This document shows positions 38,900 to 48,581 of a stretch of DNA of 64,000 nt, piece after piece (the first letter of the stretch is position 1; each line of letters starts with the position of its first letter). The DNA is from Rhodococcus sp. KBS0724 (GTDB lineage Bacteria; Actinomycetota; Actinomycetes; Mycobacteriales; Mycobacteriaceae), in NCBI RefSeq assembly GCF_005938745.2, contig NZ_VCBX02000001.1:1895001-1959000 (forward strand), read 5' to 3'. A model generated the notes under the pieces. The model did no database searches, was not told the DNA's origin, and was given only the letters and a program-made list of their open reading frames with translations. The translations under genes were made by a program, and so were the position numbers.

Positions 38900-40504
38900 G
38901 TGAACTCGTCATTTCCGACGGCCGGGCTCGATCGCCGTGCCTTTTTTCGTGGCAGCGCTATTGCCGCACTCGCAATTCTCGGTACCGGCTCACTGGCTGC
39001 GTGCTCCTCGGCCGTTGGTGAACAGCGTTCTGATGCAGGTGAATCGGTGGATCCGGTGCGCGGTGGCACGCTCACGCTGGCAATTCCGGACGACGTCACC
39101 CCGTCTGCTCTCTTGACCAGTACAACAATTGCCGGCATTACAATCTCAGGCCTTGTCTTCGAGACGCTGACTCGCTATCCGCTCGATTCCGTAGTGCCGC
39201 AACCTCTTCTCGCCAAGGACTGGAAGCTCTCGGACGATGGTCTGACGTTGACGCTGAATCTGCGCGACGATGTCACCTTCCACAGTGGCCGCCCGTTCAC
39301 CTCTGCGGATGCGGAGTTTTCGCTGCGTACGTACGCCGATCCCAAGTTCTCCGCTCAGTTGCGCAGCACAGCAGCTGCGATCAGCGGCTACGACTCTTCT
39401 GATCCGAACAAGCTGGTACTGACGCTGGCGCACCGAACCGGCAACATCTTCGACCTGCTGGATCTGGCTCCGATCTTCGACTCGGAGACCTTCGACAAGG
39501 CAGTCACCGGTGAATCCTTCATCGGGACAGGACCGTTCGTTTTCGCGTCGCGCACTCCGAACAGTTCGATCTCCTTCGATCGCAATCCGAACTACTGGGT
39601 TGCGGAACGCCCCTTTCTCGACCGCGTCGAGGCTCGCATCGTCCCCGATTCACAAGCGCGTCTGACGTCTCTCAAGTCGGGTCAGGTTGCGCTCGTAGCG
39701 CCGGGGTCGCTGACGTTCCGTGACTCGCAGACAGTTGGCAAGACAGATGGTTTCGAGACCACAGCGCTCGACGGGGCGGAACTGCAGACCTATATCGGTG
39801 CGAACGTGACGGCCGAGGGGTTGACCGACGTGCGAACCCGGAAAGCCGTGGCATACGCCATCGACCGGGAACGCATCATGAGTGAGGTGTATCGCGATGC
39901 CGGCTACGCCGTGAATCTGCCGTGGCCCAAGTCGTCACCCGCCTACGACGCAGCCAAGAACTCCACCTATGCGCGTGATGTTGCCAAAGCCAGGGCGTTG
40001 GTGAGTGAGGTCGGGACGCTTCCGACTATTCCGTTGACGTACACCGGAGCCAGTCCGGACTTCGAAGCAGCAGCGCAGATCGTGCAGGCAAATCTTGCGG
40101 AGGCGGGAATTCGCGTCGAGCTGGATCCTGTCGAAGCGACAATCTTCTTCAAGCAGTTGATCGGCGCAGAATTCAAGGGGCTCTGGCTGACCAGTCACAC
40201 ATTTGCGCAGTACATTCCGTCGACCCTGACTGTCAGTGCCTACCCGTTCAACGCCGCACATAATGCGTCGAAGTTCAGTTCGCCGGCGTACTCCGCTGCC
40301 GCGGACGCGGCGTGGCAGCAGCCGGACGGTTCGAGCGACGCCGCCAAGAAGCTGTACGCCGACTTGAGCACCCAACTGTTGGACGAGTTGTTCCTGATCG
40401 AGATCGGTGTGGTGGTCCAGCAGGTATCAGCTGCTTCCACCGTGCGAGATCTTTCATGGACCAAGGGCCGTCAGCCGCAGTTCGCCAACACCTTCCTGGC
40501 TTAG
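38900..40504 (+). CDS. ABC importer substrate-binding lipoprotein (peptide/nickel family 5)
   Basis: A 534-residue solute-binding protein of the DppA/OppA family. The N terminus has a twin-arginine pattern and lipobox, DRRAFFRGSAIAALAILGTGSLAAC, so it is probably a TAT-exported lipoprotein. Family 5 hallmarks follow: VRGGTLTLAIPDD, LAKDWKLSDDGLTLTLNLRDDVTFHSGRPFTSADAEFSL, and GTGPFVFASRTPNSSISFDRNPNYW. GTG 38900 has AAGGA ten bases upstream. It opens an operon with two permeases, a fused ATPase and a sulfate-ester type dioxygenase, so the ligand may be an alkyl sulfate or other organic sulfur compound rather than a peptide; that is inferred from context. Confidence 0.87.
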   Translation: MNSSFPTAGLDRRAFFRGSAIAALAILGTGSLAACSSAVGEQRSDAGESVDPVRGGTLTLAIPDDVTPSALLTSTTIAGITISGLVFETLTRYPLDSVVPQPLLAKDWKLSDDGLTLTLNLRDDVTFHSGRPFTSADAEFSLRTYADPKFSAQLRSTAAAISGYDSSDPNKLVLTLAHRTGNIFDLLDLAPIFDSETFDKAVTGESFIGTGPFVFASRTPNSSISFDRNPNYWVAERPFLDRVEARIVPDSQARLTSLKSGQVALVAPGSLTFRDSQTVGKTDGFETTALDGAELQTYIGANVTAEGLTDVRTRKAVAYAIDRERIMSEVYRDAGYAVNLPWPKSSPAYDAAKNSTYARDVAKARALVSEVGTLPTIPLTYTGASPDFEAAAQIVQANLAEAGIRVELDPVEATIFFKQLIGAEFKGLWLTSHTFAQYIPSTLTVSAYPFNAAHNASKFSSPAYSAAADAAWQQPDGSSDAAKKLYADLSTQLLDELFLIEIGVVVQQVSAASTVRDLSWTKGRQPQFANTFLA

Positions 40505-40512
40505 GGGAGAAC

Positions 40513-41469
40513 ATGTTTCGCTATGTCCTTGGCCGACTACCGTCGGCGGTGGTGGTTCTCTTTCTTGCGTCGTTGTTGATTTTCTCGGTAATGCGACTGG
40601 TTCCCGGTGATCCGGCCTTGGCGCTGGCAGGTCCGGATGCCACACCGGAATCGATTGAGGCGATTCGTCATTCGCTTGGGCTCGACCAGTCGATCCCTGC
40701 TCAGTACCTGTCGTGGATCGGCGACGTCCTGACGTTGGATCTGGGTCGGTCGTTTATCCTGGGCGGTCAGATTTCGGACCTCGTCCTGGCGGGATTGGGA
40801 AATACCGCGGTGCTCGCCGGTAGCGCGTTGCTGCTGGCGGTAGTGCTGAGCCTGATTCTCAGTGTCGCCGTGGTGGTCTGGCCGAAGAAGTGGCTGACCA
40901 GTGTGGTGAACGTGCTCAACACGCTTTCTGTTGCGCTGCCCAATTTTGTGACGGGTGTTCTACTGGTCCTGGTCTTCGCGGTGCTGATTCCGGTGCTGCC
41001 TTCCGGTGGTGTACCTCCGGGTGGATACCTGGCTCGTCCCGACATCACGCTTCAGTACCTGGTGCTGCCGTCACTGTGCTTGGCACTGCCGGTCACAGCA
41101 GCTTTGACCAGATTTCTCTCGGAGGCCCTGCGCACCGAAATGGCGCAGCAGTATGTGATCACCGCTCAGGCTGCCGGAGTTACGCGCTGGAACCTGGTGA
41201 CTCGTAGTGCTTTACGTAATGCGCTACCGACCATGTTGACTGTCCTCGGAATTCAGACCGGGCATCTACTTGGTGGAGCCGTGCTGGTCGAGGCGATCTT
41301 TGCCTGGCCGGGAATCGGTCAACTGATTCAGCAGGGAATTGGCCGGCGCGATTACCCGGTGGTGCAGGTTCTTCTGCTGCTCTCGGTCACGATCTTCGTG
41401 CTGATTCAGTTGTTGACAGACATCGTGCACGCCTACCTTGATCCGCGTATCCGCATTGGAGGACGGTAA
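40513..41469 (+). CDS. ABC importer permease, DppB type
   Basis: A 318-residue membrane protein with six predicted helices. It opens MFRYVLGRLPSAVVVLFLASLL, as DppB-type permeases do, has RLVPGDPALALAG and the EAA loop (EMAQQYVITAQAAGVTRWNLVTRSALRNALP), and ends with FAWPGIGQLIQQGIGRRDYPVVQ. It forms the channel together with the next gene product, whose ATG overlaps this stop (TAATG). GGGGAGA precedes the ATG at 40513; the longer reading from 40312 runs within the lipoprotein gene and is rejected. Confidence 0.92.
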   Translation: MFRYVLGRLPSAVVVLFLASLLIFSVMRLVPGDPALALAGPDATPESIEAIRHSLGLDQSIPAQYLSWIGDVLTLDLGRSFILGGQISDLVLAGLGNTAVLAGSALLLAVVLSLILSVAVVVWPKKWLTSVVNVLNTLSVALPNFVTGVLLVLVFAVLIPVLPSGGVPPGGYLARPDITLQYLVLPSLCLALPVTAALTRFLSEALRTEMAQQYVITAQAAGVTRWNLVTRSALRNALPTMLTVLGIQTGHLLGGAVLVEAIFAWPGIGQLIQQGIGRRDYPVVQVLLLLSVTIFVLIQLLTDIVHAYLDPRIRIGGR

Positions 41470-42326
41470 TGACTGTCGTTGATCAACTGCAGGACGCGCC
41501 GTCGACTAGGCGTTCGCGTCCGGTGCGCGAGGCCCTGACTCACGGCCAGGGGCTTGCAGGCGTCCTGATCGTGCTCGTCATCGCAGCGGCAGGTATTGCA
41601 GCACCACTGCTGACGAGTTACGGCCCCAACGAACAGATTGAGGGTGCAAACCTGTTGGGCGCCAGCGCACAACACTGGTTCGGCACCGATCAGGTGAACC
41701 GCGACGTCTTCACTCGATCGCTGTACGGTATCCGCATCAATCTCGTCATCGTGCTTGTCGCGGTGCCATTGGGTGCGATCATCGGTTCGCTTGCCGGCTT
41801 GATCTCGAGCATCAATCCTGTTGCCGATGTCATTGCTCAACGAATCTTCGATGTGATCCTTGCTTTCCCGCTGCTGATTCTCGCGATCACGCTGGTAGCG
41901 ATTACCGGTCCCGGTGTCACGCCGGTTATCGCCGTGATCGTGGCCGCGGAGATCCCCATGTTCGGGCGCCTCGTGCGTACCAGTGTGCTCAGGGTTCGCG
42001 AGCTGCCGTTCGTGGAATCCGCCGAAGTGATCGGGGCCGGCCGTTGGTGGGTACTGCGTAAGCATGTGCTGCCCAACGTCGTCGAACCGTTGGGCGTGCA
42101 GATCGCCCTGTCGATGTCGGTGGCCGTATTTGCCGAAAGCGCGATGAGCTTCCTGGGAATCGGTGTACGACCACCGGATCCGTCATTGGGGTCCATCATC
42201 TCCGACGCCATTCCCAACCTCGACGCCAATCCCGCCTATGCCGTCGGACCGTTGATCATCGTCTCCGCCTTGGTCTTGAGCTTTCTCCTGATCGCCCAGG
42301 CGCTCGGCAAAGCTCGTCGGATCTGA
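41469..42326 (+). CDS. ABC importer permease, DppC type
   Basis: A 285-residue membrane protein of the DppC family: N-terminal helix with LIVLVIAAAGIAAPLL, HWFGTDQVNRDVFTRSLYGIRINL (the conserved FGTDxxGRDxxSR-like block), EAA loop region with VESAEVIGAGRWWVLRKHVLPNV, and a final FAESAMSFLGIGVRPPDPSLGSII. It pairs with the DppB-like permease. Start and upstream stop overlap. Confidence 0.92.
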   Translation: MTVVDQLQDAPSTRRSRPVREALTHGQGLAGVLIVLVIAAAGIAAPLLTSYGPNEQIEGANLLGASAQHWFGTDQVNRDVFTRSLYGIRINLVIVLVAVPLGAIIGSLAGLISSINPVADVIAQRIFDVILAFPLLILAITLVAITGPGVTPVIAVIVAAEIPMFGRLVRTSVLRVRELPFVESAEVIGAGRWWVLRKHVLPNVVEPLGVQIALSMSVAVFAESAMSFLGIGVRPPDPSLGSIISDAIPNLDANPAYAVGPLIIVSALVLSFLLIAQALGKARRI

Positions 42327-42359
42327 CACTGCCTAACTACCACTTTCAAGGACACAAAC

Positions 42360-44060
42360 ATGAACGCAGTAGAGCAGCAGGCGGTTCTCGCCATCGAGGA
42401 TCTGGTGATCCAGTTCGGTACGGCGGATTCCCGACGTGAATCGACCACCGTTGTCGACCACGTGAATCTCGAAGTGGGACAGGGTGAAATTCTGGCCCTG
42501 GTTGGAGAATCCGGATCAGGTAAGTCGCTGACGGCGCGCGCAGTCCTCGGCTTGCTGCCGGAAGGGGCGCAGGCGAGCGGGTCGATCGAACTCGGTGGCC
42601 AGCAGGTTCTGGGAGCTGACGAGGCCACATTGAACAAGCTGCGTGGTACCCGGGCCGCGATGGTGTTCCAGGAGCCGCAGACCGCACTCAACCCCGTCCA
42701 GAAGGTGGGGTGGCAGATCGCTCAGGTCCTGCGGGCGCACGGCAAGATATCCCGGGCCGACGCTCGGGCCCGCGCCGTGGAACTGCTACGGATGGTGGAG
42801 ATTCCGGAGCCGGAGCGTCGGGTCGATTGGTATCCGCATCAGCTCTCCGGCGGTCAGAAACAGCGCGTAGTTATTGCGCTGGCGTTGTCGGGCTCTCCGG
42901 ATCTGCTGATCGCCGACGAGCCGACCACTGCGCTCGATGTGACAGTGCAGGCCGAAATACTGCAGTTGCTCCGGGAGCTACGCGATCGGTCTGGGACCGC
43001 GATTCTGCTGATCACGCACAACATGGGCGTCGTCGCTGATATCGCCGACCGGGTGCTCGTGATGAAATCCGGTCAAGTGGTGGAGCAGCAGTCGGTCTTC
43101 GATCTGTTTGCGTCACCGCGCGCGAGCTACACCCAGGCTCTGCTGGCGGCGGTCCCACGGCTGCCGGAAGCCGAGCACGCTCAACCGGCAGTCGTGCTGG
43201 TCGATGATCTCGAACGGTCGCTCGCCGATCCGATTCTCCGGTTCGACGACGTGTCGATCGTGTACCCGGCTCGTCTGGGCAACAAGGCGTTTCGGGCTGT
43301 CGATCAGGTGAGTCTGAGTGTGCGGCCAGGTGAAGTAGTAGGACTGGTCGGCGAATCAGGTTCGGGGAAAACCACTCTCGGTCGCAGCGCGCTGGGCGTC
43401 ATTCGGGCGAGCAGTGGCACTGTCAGCTTCGACGGAACCGATCTGGGGACGATATCCGCGGCTAACCTGCGGGGTCTGCGCAAGGGTATGGCGCTGATCC
43501 ACCAGGATCCGGCAGCGTCACTCGATCCCCGGCGAACCGTCGGACAGAGCATCGGCGAACCGCTCGAGGTACACCGCTTTGCTACCGGCGCCCTGCTCCG
43601 GAACAAGGTCGAGGAGTTGCTCGAATCGGTCCGCTTGCCTCGATCGTTTGCACACCGGGCGCCCGGGGAACTGTCTGGTGGTCAACGTCAACGGGTGGCG
43701 CTTGCGCGGGCACTTGCACTCGGACCACGGCTATTGGTTGCCGACGAGCCGACCAGTGCGCTCGACGTTTCAGTTCAAGCTGACGTTCTTTCACTTTTTG
43801 CCGACCTACGAGAGGAATACAAATTCGCATGCCTGTTCATCAGCCACGACTTGGCCGTCGTCCATCAGGTGGCCGACCGGGTAGCGGTGCTGCGCAGTGG
43901 GGAATTGGTCGAAGAGGGCCCCGCTGCGGAGGTATTCAGCTCACCGCGCCAGGAGTACACGAGGAAACTGGTTGCGGCGGTGCCGCTTCCGGATCCGCTG
44001 CGCCAGCGTCAAGGCCGGGATTCTGTACCAGTGGAGCCAAGCCTGACTGTTGCTGTCTGA
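42360..44060 (+). CDS. Fused double ABC ATPase (DppD-DppF type)
   Basis: A 566-residue protein with two complete ABC modules. First: Walker A GESGSGKSLTAR near residues 50-60, signature LSGGQKQRV, Walker B LLIADEPTTALD, H-loop ITHN. Second: GESGSGKTTLGRS, signature LSGGQRQRVALARAL, Walker B LLVADEPTSALD, H-loop ISHD. Each carries the C-terminal oligopeptide-type extension (SYTQALLAAVPRLP and EYTRKLVAAVPLPDPL). One polypeptide thus supplies both motor subunits for the importer. AAGGA lies seven bases before the ATG. Confidence 0.93.
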   Translation: MNAVEQQAVLAIEDLVIQFGTADSRRESTTVVDHVNLEVGQGEILALVGESGSGKSLTARAVLGLLPEGAQASGSIELGGQQVLGADEATLNKLRGTRAAMVFQEPQTALNPVQKVGWQIAQVLRAHGKISRADARARAVELLRMVEIPEPERRVDWYPHQLSGGQKQRVVIALALSGSPDLLIADEPTTALDVTVQAEILQLLRELRDRSGTAILLITHNMGVVADIADRVLVMKSGQVVEQQSVFDLFASPRASYTQALLAAVPRLPEAEHAQPAVVLVDDLERSLADPILRFDDVSIVYPARLGNKAFRAVDQVSLSVRPGEVVGLVGESGSGKTTLGRSALGVIRASSGTVSFDGTDLGTISAANLRGLRKGMALIHQDPAASLDPRRTVGQSIGEPLEVHRFATGALLRNKVEELLESVRLPRSFAHRAPGELSGGQRQRVALARALALGPRLLVADEPTSALDVSVQADVLSLFADLREEYKFACLFISHDLAVVHQVADRVAVLRSGELVEEGPAAEVFSSPRQEYTRKLVAAVPLPDPLRQRQGRDSVPVEPSLTVAV

Positions 44061-44114
44061 CCGATCCGCACGTACGACACTCACACTTTCACTCTGACTC
44101 CACAGGAGAATTTC

Positions 44115-45089
44115 ATGTCTATCACCGAACTCGACCGCGCCGTACTTACCCCTGAAGAAATCTATGCAGCCGGTGGAATCACGGTCCACAAGGTGGGCGA
44201 ACTGATCGGCGCACGTATCGACGGAGTCCACCTCTCGGGTGACCTGTCTGCAGAGACCGCGTATGCAATCAACTACGCACTTGCCGCCCACAAGGTTGTG
44301 TTCTTCCGCGGACAGCAGCACCTCGACGACGTGTCGCAGTACGAATTTGCCGGCACGCTCGGCACGCAGACCACGACCCACCCGACGCTCAAGTCCGCGG
44401 ACAACAAGTTGCTGGTTCTCGACGGTGCCGCCAGCAGCTGGCACACCGACGTGACATTCATCGACCGCATCCCGAAAGCATCGATCCTGCGCCCCACCAC
44501 AATTCCCGAGTACGGCGGAGCAACCACCTGGGCATCCACCACGGCGGCCTACAACCAGTTGCCGCATTCACTGAAGGTTCTGGTGGAGAATCTGCGTGCT
44601 GTGCACACCAATGCCTACGACTACGCCGAGATCGTGGACAAGGTGCAGCAGGGCAACGCGCAGCGTGTGACCAACTACGGTGAGTTCACTCGCGAGATCT
44701 ACGAGACGGAGCACCCGGTGGTGCGCATCCACCCGGCAACGGGGGAGAAGACCTTGCTTCTCGGACACTTCGTCAAGGAGTTTGTCGGTCTCAAGCCGTC
44801 GGAGTCGGTTGCTTTGTTCCAGCTGTTGCAGGCGCGAGTCATCAAGTTGGAAAACACGGTTCGTTGGGCCTGGGAAGCGGGAGATCTGGCGATCTGGGAC
44901 AACCAGGCTACTCAGCACTACGGTGTCTCCGATTACGGAACTCAGGCGCGCAGTGTGCACCGAGTGACGTTGGCCGGCGACGTACCGGTGGACGTTCACG
45001 GCGAGTCCAGCCGCATCATCAAGGGCGACGCGTCCGAGTTCTCGATCATCGCGGACATCGAGCGGCTCCCCGGGTTTGCCGCTAACTGA
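44115..45089 (+). CDS. TauD/TfdA-type Fe(II)/2-oxoglutarate dioxygenase, sulfate-ester type
   Basis: A 324-residue dioxygenase. The iron-binding HxD is in SSWHTDVTF and the distal histidine and 2-oxoglutarate arginine lie near [14 protein letters not shown] and ARSVHRVTL. The overall sequence, from [14 protein letters not shown] and [10 protein letters not shown] to [15 protein letters not shown], follows the alkyl-sulfatase-type dioxygenases (AtsK, mycobacterial Rv3406) more than taurine dioxygenase. It should oxidise an organic sulfate and release sulfate in the cytosol. AGGAG precedes the start. As the last gene after an importer, it suggests uptake and desulfation of sulfur esters under sulfur limitation. 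Confidence 0.87.
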   Translation: MSITELDRAVLTPEEIYAAGGITVHKVGELIGARIDGVHLSGDLSAETAYAINYALAAHKVVFFRGQQHLDDVSQYEFAGTLGTQTTTHPTLKSADNKLLVLDGAASSWHTDVTFIDRIPKASILRPTTIPEYGGATTWASTTAAYNQLPHSLKVLVENLRAVHTNAYDYAEIVDKVQQGNAQRVTNYGEFTREIYETEHPVVRIHPATGEKTLLLGHFVKEFVGLKPSESVALFQLLQARVIKLENTVRWAWEAGDLAIWDNQATQHYGVSDYGTQARSVHRVTLAGDVPVDVHGESSRIIKGDASEFSIIADIERLPGFAAN

Positions 45090-45111
45090 TTTAGTGCAGA
45101 TCTGACAACGA

Positions 45112-45151
45112 AGCGCGTTTGGTGGCCGCTAGTGCGGTCACCAAACGCGCT
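45112..45151. terminator. 18-bp hairpin between convergent genes
   Basis: agcgcgtttggtggccgc pairs with gcggtcaccaaacgcgct around tagt, with only one G-U pair in 18 bp. It lies 22 bases after the dioxygenase stop. The right arm includes the TGA stop (45138-45140) of the convergent minus-strand gene. No T tract follows, but position and strength suggest a two-way terminator. Confidence 0.75.
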
Positions 45152-45998
45152 CGTCGCGTTCAGGGGGCAGCTCGAACATCTGACCCCAGGAGTGATGGCA
45201 CGCAAGGCAACTCCATTTGGGAGTGTCCGGGCCTACGACGCACCCGGTGACCGAGATCCAGGGAATTTCGTTGTGGAGGTAGGCCGGCATTCCGGGGGAA
45301 CAGCTCGACGTCCAGTGGGCCCGGCACTGCGGGCATGGTGGGTGTGTCGAGACCATATATTCAACCAAATTAGTGAATCCGGATAGCGCGATTCTGCTCG
45401 CGCATTTTCGGCACAGAACGGCCGGACAGTCGTCTCCTGGTTCGAACTGTCTGAAGACGCGCGACGCCGAGTGAAAATGCATCGAATCGCCTGCTGTGTA
45501 CTTTTTCAACCGCAGCTGCGCACTACAGGCGGTGCATGTGCCGTAGCTGCCGATCAGGGTGCGGGCGTGCGCAGCGGTTGACGTTGGGTCCGTGGTGTCG
45601 ATCTCGAAGCAAGCGGGACCGACGGTGGAGTGGAGCGCCCGGAGGATGCGGTCACCGAGCGCGTTGTCGATTTGACCGGTCTCCCTGGGGAATTGGATGG
45701 ACAACATCTTCTCTATGTCCGGAACCAGCGGGAGTCGATGGAAGGTGTCGAATTGGTCGCTCACCTCCATGCGGGACATGTCGTCGGAGAACGCAGCGGT
45801 CAAGGTCTCGGCGCAGAGGACAGTTCGGGGATCGGTGTCCAAGACGGTGATCAGAATATCGCCGGCAGCCATGTCACCGTGAAAGCTCCACGGATCAACT
45901 TTCGCCTTGGGTTCGAGAAATGCCACCGCGGCGTCGAGCCAGGGTGTGCCGAGAGCGAGAAATACGTGCTGACCTGCGCTGCGCGTAATCATCTGCAC
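45138..45998 (-). CDS. Zinc-ribbon protein of unknown function
   Basis: A 286-residue soluble protein. The C-terminal half has four CxxC pairs: CTAC near residue 155, CRKC near 195, CPQC near 222 and CLAC near 265, plus a WGQMF tail, suggesting two zinc ribbons. The N-terminal half (GDILITVLDTDPRTVLCAET) is not recognised. The start is uncertain: GTG 45998 or ATG 45992, neither with a clear ribosome site. It lies downstream of the MBL-fold gene on the same strand but is separated from it by a terminator-like hairpin. Confidence 0.7.
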   Translation of the reverse strand: MQMITRSAGQHVFLALGTPWLDAAVAFLEPKAKVDPWSFHGDMAAGDILITVLDTDPRTVLCAETLTAAFSDDMSRMEVSDQFDTFHRLPLVPDIEKMLSIQFPRETGQIDNALGDRILRALHSTVGPACFEIDTTDPTSTAAHARTLIGSYGTCTACSAQLRLKKYTAGDSMHFHSASRVFRQFEPGDDCPAVLCRKCASRIALSGFTNLVEYMVSTHPPCPQCRAHWTSSCSPGMPAYLHNEIPWISVTGCVVGPDTPKWSCLACHHSWGQMFELPPERDERVW

Positions 45999-46038
45999 AG
46001 TATTGCAAGGGGTGCCGACATAGTGCAGCGATCAAGAC

Positions 46039-46076
46039 ACCGGTCAGGGCCGACTGTGCTGCCGGCCCTGACCGGT
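46039..46076 (-). terminator. Terminator hairpin after the MBL-fold gene
   Basis: accggtcagggccg and cggccctgaccggt pair perfectly over 14 bp around a 10-base loop, 5 bases beyond the minus-strand stop of the MBL hydrolase. No T run follows. It lies between this gene and the zinc-ribbon gene. Confidence 0.7.
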
Positions 46077-46080
46077 CATT

Positions 46081-47082
46081 TCAGTACGTACGGGCGAACA
46101 GCGCCGGTTCGGTGTCGGACACCTGCGTAACCTGCTCGCGCGCAACCAGATGACGCAAATGAGCCGCGCCCTCGGACAGTGCCATGGTCTTGCCCATCGG
46201 GGAGATATCGGACCACGGCTTGTACCACTTCATATGTGCCGCAACATCCCACACGGTCAACTTCTGATCGCCGAATGCCTCGAGTAGGTGATCCAGACGT
46301 TCCTCGTGATGCTCGATCAGCTCGCCGGCGCGGCCACCCACACTGTCGATGGGGATGCCGTGCGCACCGAGCCCGCGTGTGATGTCCATGGTCTGGACGC
46401 GTCGTAGTGACGCGAAGAAATCAGCCAGGGCGTCACGTTCCTCGAGGGGATACGTGAAGTTGCCGACGTGCGGGGTTGTCTTCTGCAGGACGTGGTCACC
46501 GGTGAACATGACGTTTGCGTCGTCGAGATAGAAGCAGACGTGCCCGGGGGTGTGACCAGGGGTGTAGACGACGCGAAGTCCGCGGCCGGTGAGTTTGATG
46601 ATCTCGTTGTCCGACAGGACCCTGTCGGGAGCGGAGTCCGCGCTCGTCGGCGGGTTCTCGTTGGTTGCCTGCCGAAATGCGTCGCGATCAGCTTCCGGGG
46701 CTCCGGCCTTGGCCATATTGGCCAGCTGGTGGGTCATCCACTCTTCGCCCTTGCTGCTGGCCATTTTGTTGAAGAGGTCGTGATCGTCCTCGTGCATCGC
46801 GATCCAGGCACCAGAGGCTTCACGCACGCGTCCACACAGTCCGGTGTGATCGGGATGGAAATGGGTCACCACAACGCCTTCGATATCGGTGACCGAATGA
46901 CCGATCTCCGCTAACCCGGCATTGAGGCCCTGCCAGCCGTTGTCGTCGTCCCAACCGGCATCGACCAGGATCAGGCCGTTCGGGGACTCCATCGCGTACA
47001 CCAGCGTTGCGCCGAGTGGGTTGTCGGTGATGGGGACCGGAATCTGGAATATGCCATCTCCGATGGCAGCTGCACCGTTCAT
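46081..47082 (-). CDS. MBL-fold metallo-hydrolase
   Basis: A 333-residue beta-lactamase-fold hydrolase. The dinuclear zinc site is HFHPDHTG (HxHxDH), with the second histidine in YTPGHTPGH, the aspartate in FTGDH and the last histidine near GLGAHGIP. A C-terminal helical extension (AHMKWYKPWSDISPMGK, AHLRHLVA) is typical of the larger YqjP/PqsE-like members. The substrate is unknown. ATG 47082 has GAGG eight bases upstream; a longer ATG at 47130 without a clear site would add 16 residues. It is divergent from the LLM oxidoreductase. Confidence 0.87.
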   Translation of the reverse strand: MNGAAAIGDGIFQIPVPITDNPLGATLVYAMESPNGLILVDAGWDDDNGWQGLNAGLAEIGHSVTDIEGVVVTHFHPDHTGLCGRVREASGAWIAMHEDDHDLFNKMASSKGEEWMTHQLANMAKAGAPEADRDAFRQATNENPPTSADSAPDRVLSDNEIIKLTGRGLRVVYTPGHTPGHVCFYLDDANVMFTGDHVLQKTTPHVGNFTYPLEERDALADFFASLRRVQTMDITRGLGAHGIPIDSVGGRAGELIEHHEERLDHLLEAFGDQKLTVWDVAAHMKWYKPWSDISPMGKTMALSEGAAHLRHLVAREQVTQVSDTEPALFARTY

Positions 47083-47382
47083 CTTTAGTACCTCGTTACC
47101 GATTAAGGAATCTGTTTCTATGTCCTTCATGTTTACCGTGCGCTCATTTGGGCCGTGACGCAGGTCCTACTTGGCGGGAATCTGTGACCAGCGGCCTCTA
47201 TTTCGGATCGTCGAGAGTTTTAGCCACGAATCGGCCGGATTTCAGGGAGAACTGTTGAAACAGTGCATGTTTCGTCGATCGATTGGTTTGGGCATTAGCG
47301 CGCCACGCCGGTTGGGTGCGGGTGAGCGAACTAGCGTGTCGAGGGACAGGCGCCGTGCGGCGGTTCTCGAGAAAGACGGGTC
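47083..47382. other. Divergent promoter region of MBL hydrolase and LLM oxidoreductase
   Basis: About 300 bases without a gene apart from the optional 16-residue extension of the MBL gene. It must carry divergent promoters; I see no strong palindrome or known element. Confidence 0.3.
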
Positions 47383-48483
47383 ATGCGTTTTCAGGTTCTG
47401 GACATCATCTTCAACCCACCTCATCCAGTGACCGGAGAGGCAGTAGCCCCGTCGGACCGGCTCAATCGCGTCGTCGAACTCGCGGTTCTCGCCGAAGAGT
47501 TGGGTATCGACTCCTTCTCGGTGGGGGAGCGTCACGCCGGCCCGGTTCTGTCCTCTGCGCCGACGGTCGTCCTGGGCGCAATCGCGCAGGCCACAGACCG
47601 AATTCTGCTCTCGACGGGTGTCACCGTCCTGTCGTTGCTCGACCCGATTCGGGTGGCCGAGGACTTCGGAACCATCGACCAACTCAGCCGCGGGCGACTC
47701 GAAATTGTGATCGGCAAGGGAAACGAGGTGTTGCAGTACCCGTTGCTCGGCCTCGACATCTCCAAGCAGTACGAATACCTGACCGAGAACTACGAACTCC
47801 TCAAACTCCTGATCAGCGAGGAAAACGTCAAGTGGGTGGGTACCCATCGGCCCTCTCTCGAGGACGCAACGACGCTACCGCGGCCCTACGACGGGCCTTT
47901 CCGTATTTGGCACGGGTCCGCGACTTCCTTCGAGGCAGTCGAGCTTGCTGCACAGTGGGGCGACCCCATCGTCACGGCCAATGCCCTCCAGCCCCGCGAG
48001 AACTACAAAGTGCTCATCGACCACTACCGCGAGCAGTATCTCGCTCACGGGCATGATCCGTCCAAGGCTTACGTCGGCTCCGGGTCGGGTGGTCTGTTTC
48101 TTGCCGACACCACCGAACAAGCCGTCGAGGAATTCCGCCCCATCTACGAGGGGGCTGTCGCGCAGCAAGACAAGCGTAAGCACGACCCCAAGGCGGTCGG
48201 TAAGACGACGAGCTTCCGGACCATCGAGGAAGCCGTCGACCGTGGACCCGCGTTGGTCGGGTCGCCGGAGCGCGTCGCCGAGAAGATCCTTGACTACCAC
48301 GAGAGTTACGGTCACGACTTCCAGTCCGTATCCATCAATCACGTCCTCGACTTCGAGCAGCAGAAGGACACCTTGCGCCGGTTTGCCGAAGAAGTAATTC
48401 CCCTCGTGAAGGCGGAACTGTCGACCAACCTGTGGAGCGTCGGAGATGCGGATCGGGCGAAGGGTTTCACCGCGCTCGACTGA
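47383..48483 (+). CDS. LLM-class flavin-dependent oxidoreductase
   Basis: A 366-residue luciferase-like TIM-barrel monooxygenase: AEELGIDSFSVGERHAGP, ILLSTGVTVLSLLDPIRVAEDFGTIDQLSRGRLEIVIGKGN, and RIWHGSATSFEAVELAAQWGDPI are the hallmark blocks for FMNH2 binding. Members oxidise or desulfonate small molecules with reduced flavin. The closest types are F420/FMN-dependent alkane-like monooxygenases; the substrate is unknown. Its nearness to the organic-sulfate operon suggests, without proof, a role in sulfur compound use. Confidence 0.88.
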   Translation: MRFQVLDIIFNPPHPVTGEAVAPSDRLNRVVELAVLAEELGIDSFSVGERHAGPVLSSAPTVVLGAIAQATDRILLSTGVTVLSLLDPIRVAEDFGTIDQLSRGRLEIVIGKGNEVLQYPLLGLDISKQYEYLTENYELLKLLISEENVKWVGTHRPSLEDATTLPRPYDGPFRIWHGSATSFEAVELAAQWGDPIVTANALQPRENYKVLIDHYREQYLAHGHDPSKAYVGSGSGGLFLADTTEQAVEEFRPIYEGAVAQQDKRKHDPKAVGKTTSFRTIEEAVDRGPALVGSPERVAEKILDYHESYGHDFQSVSINHVLDFEQQKDTLRRFAEEVIPLVKAELSTNLWSVGDADRAKGFTALD

Positions 48484-48581
48484 GCCGGCGAGTGTAATCA
48501 GGTCCGACGCTGCGACGAGCCACAGCCTGCAGTAGCTTATTACCGACATCGTGGTCGGTTTTACACTGCATTGAAAGTTCT

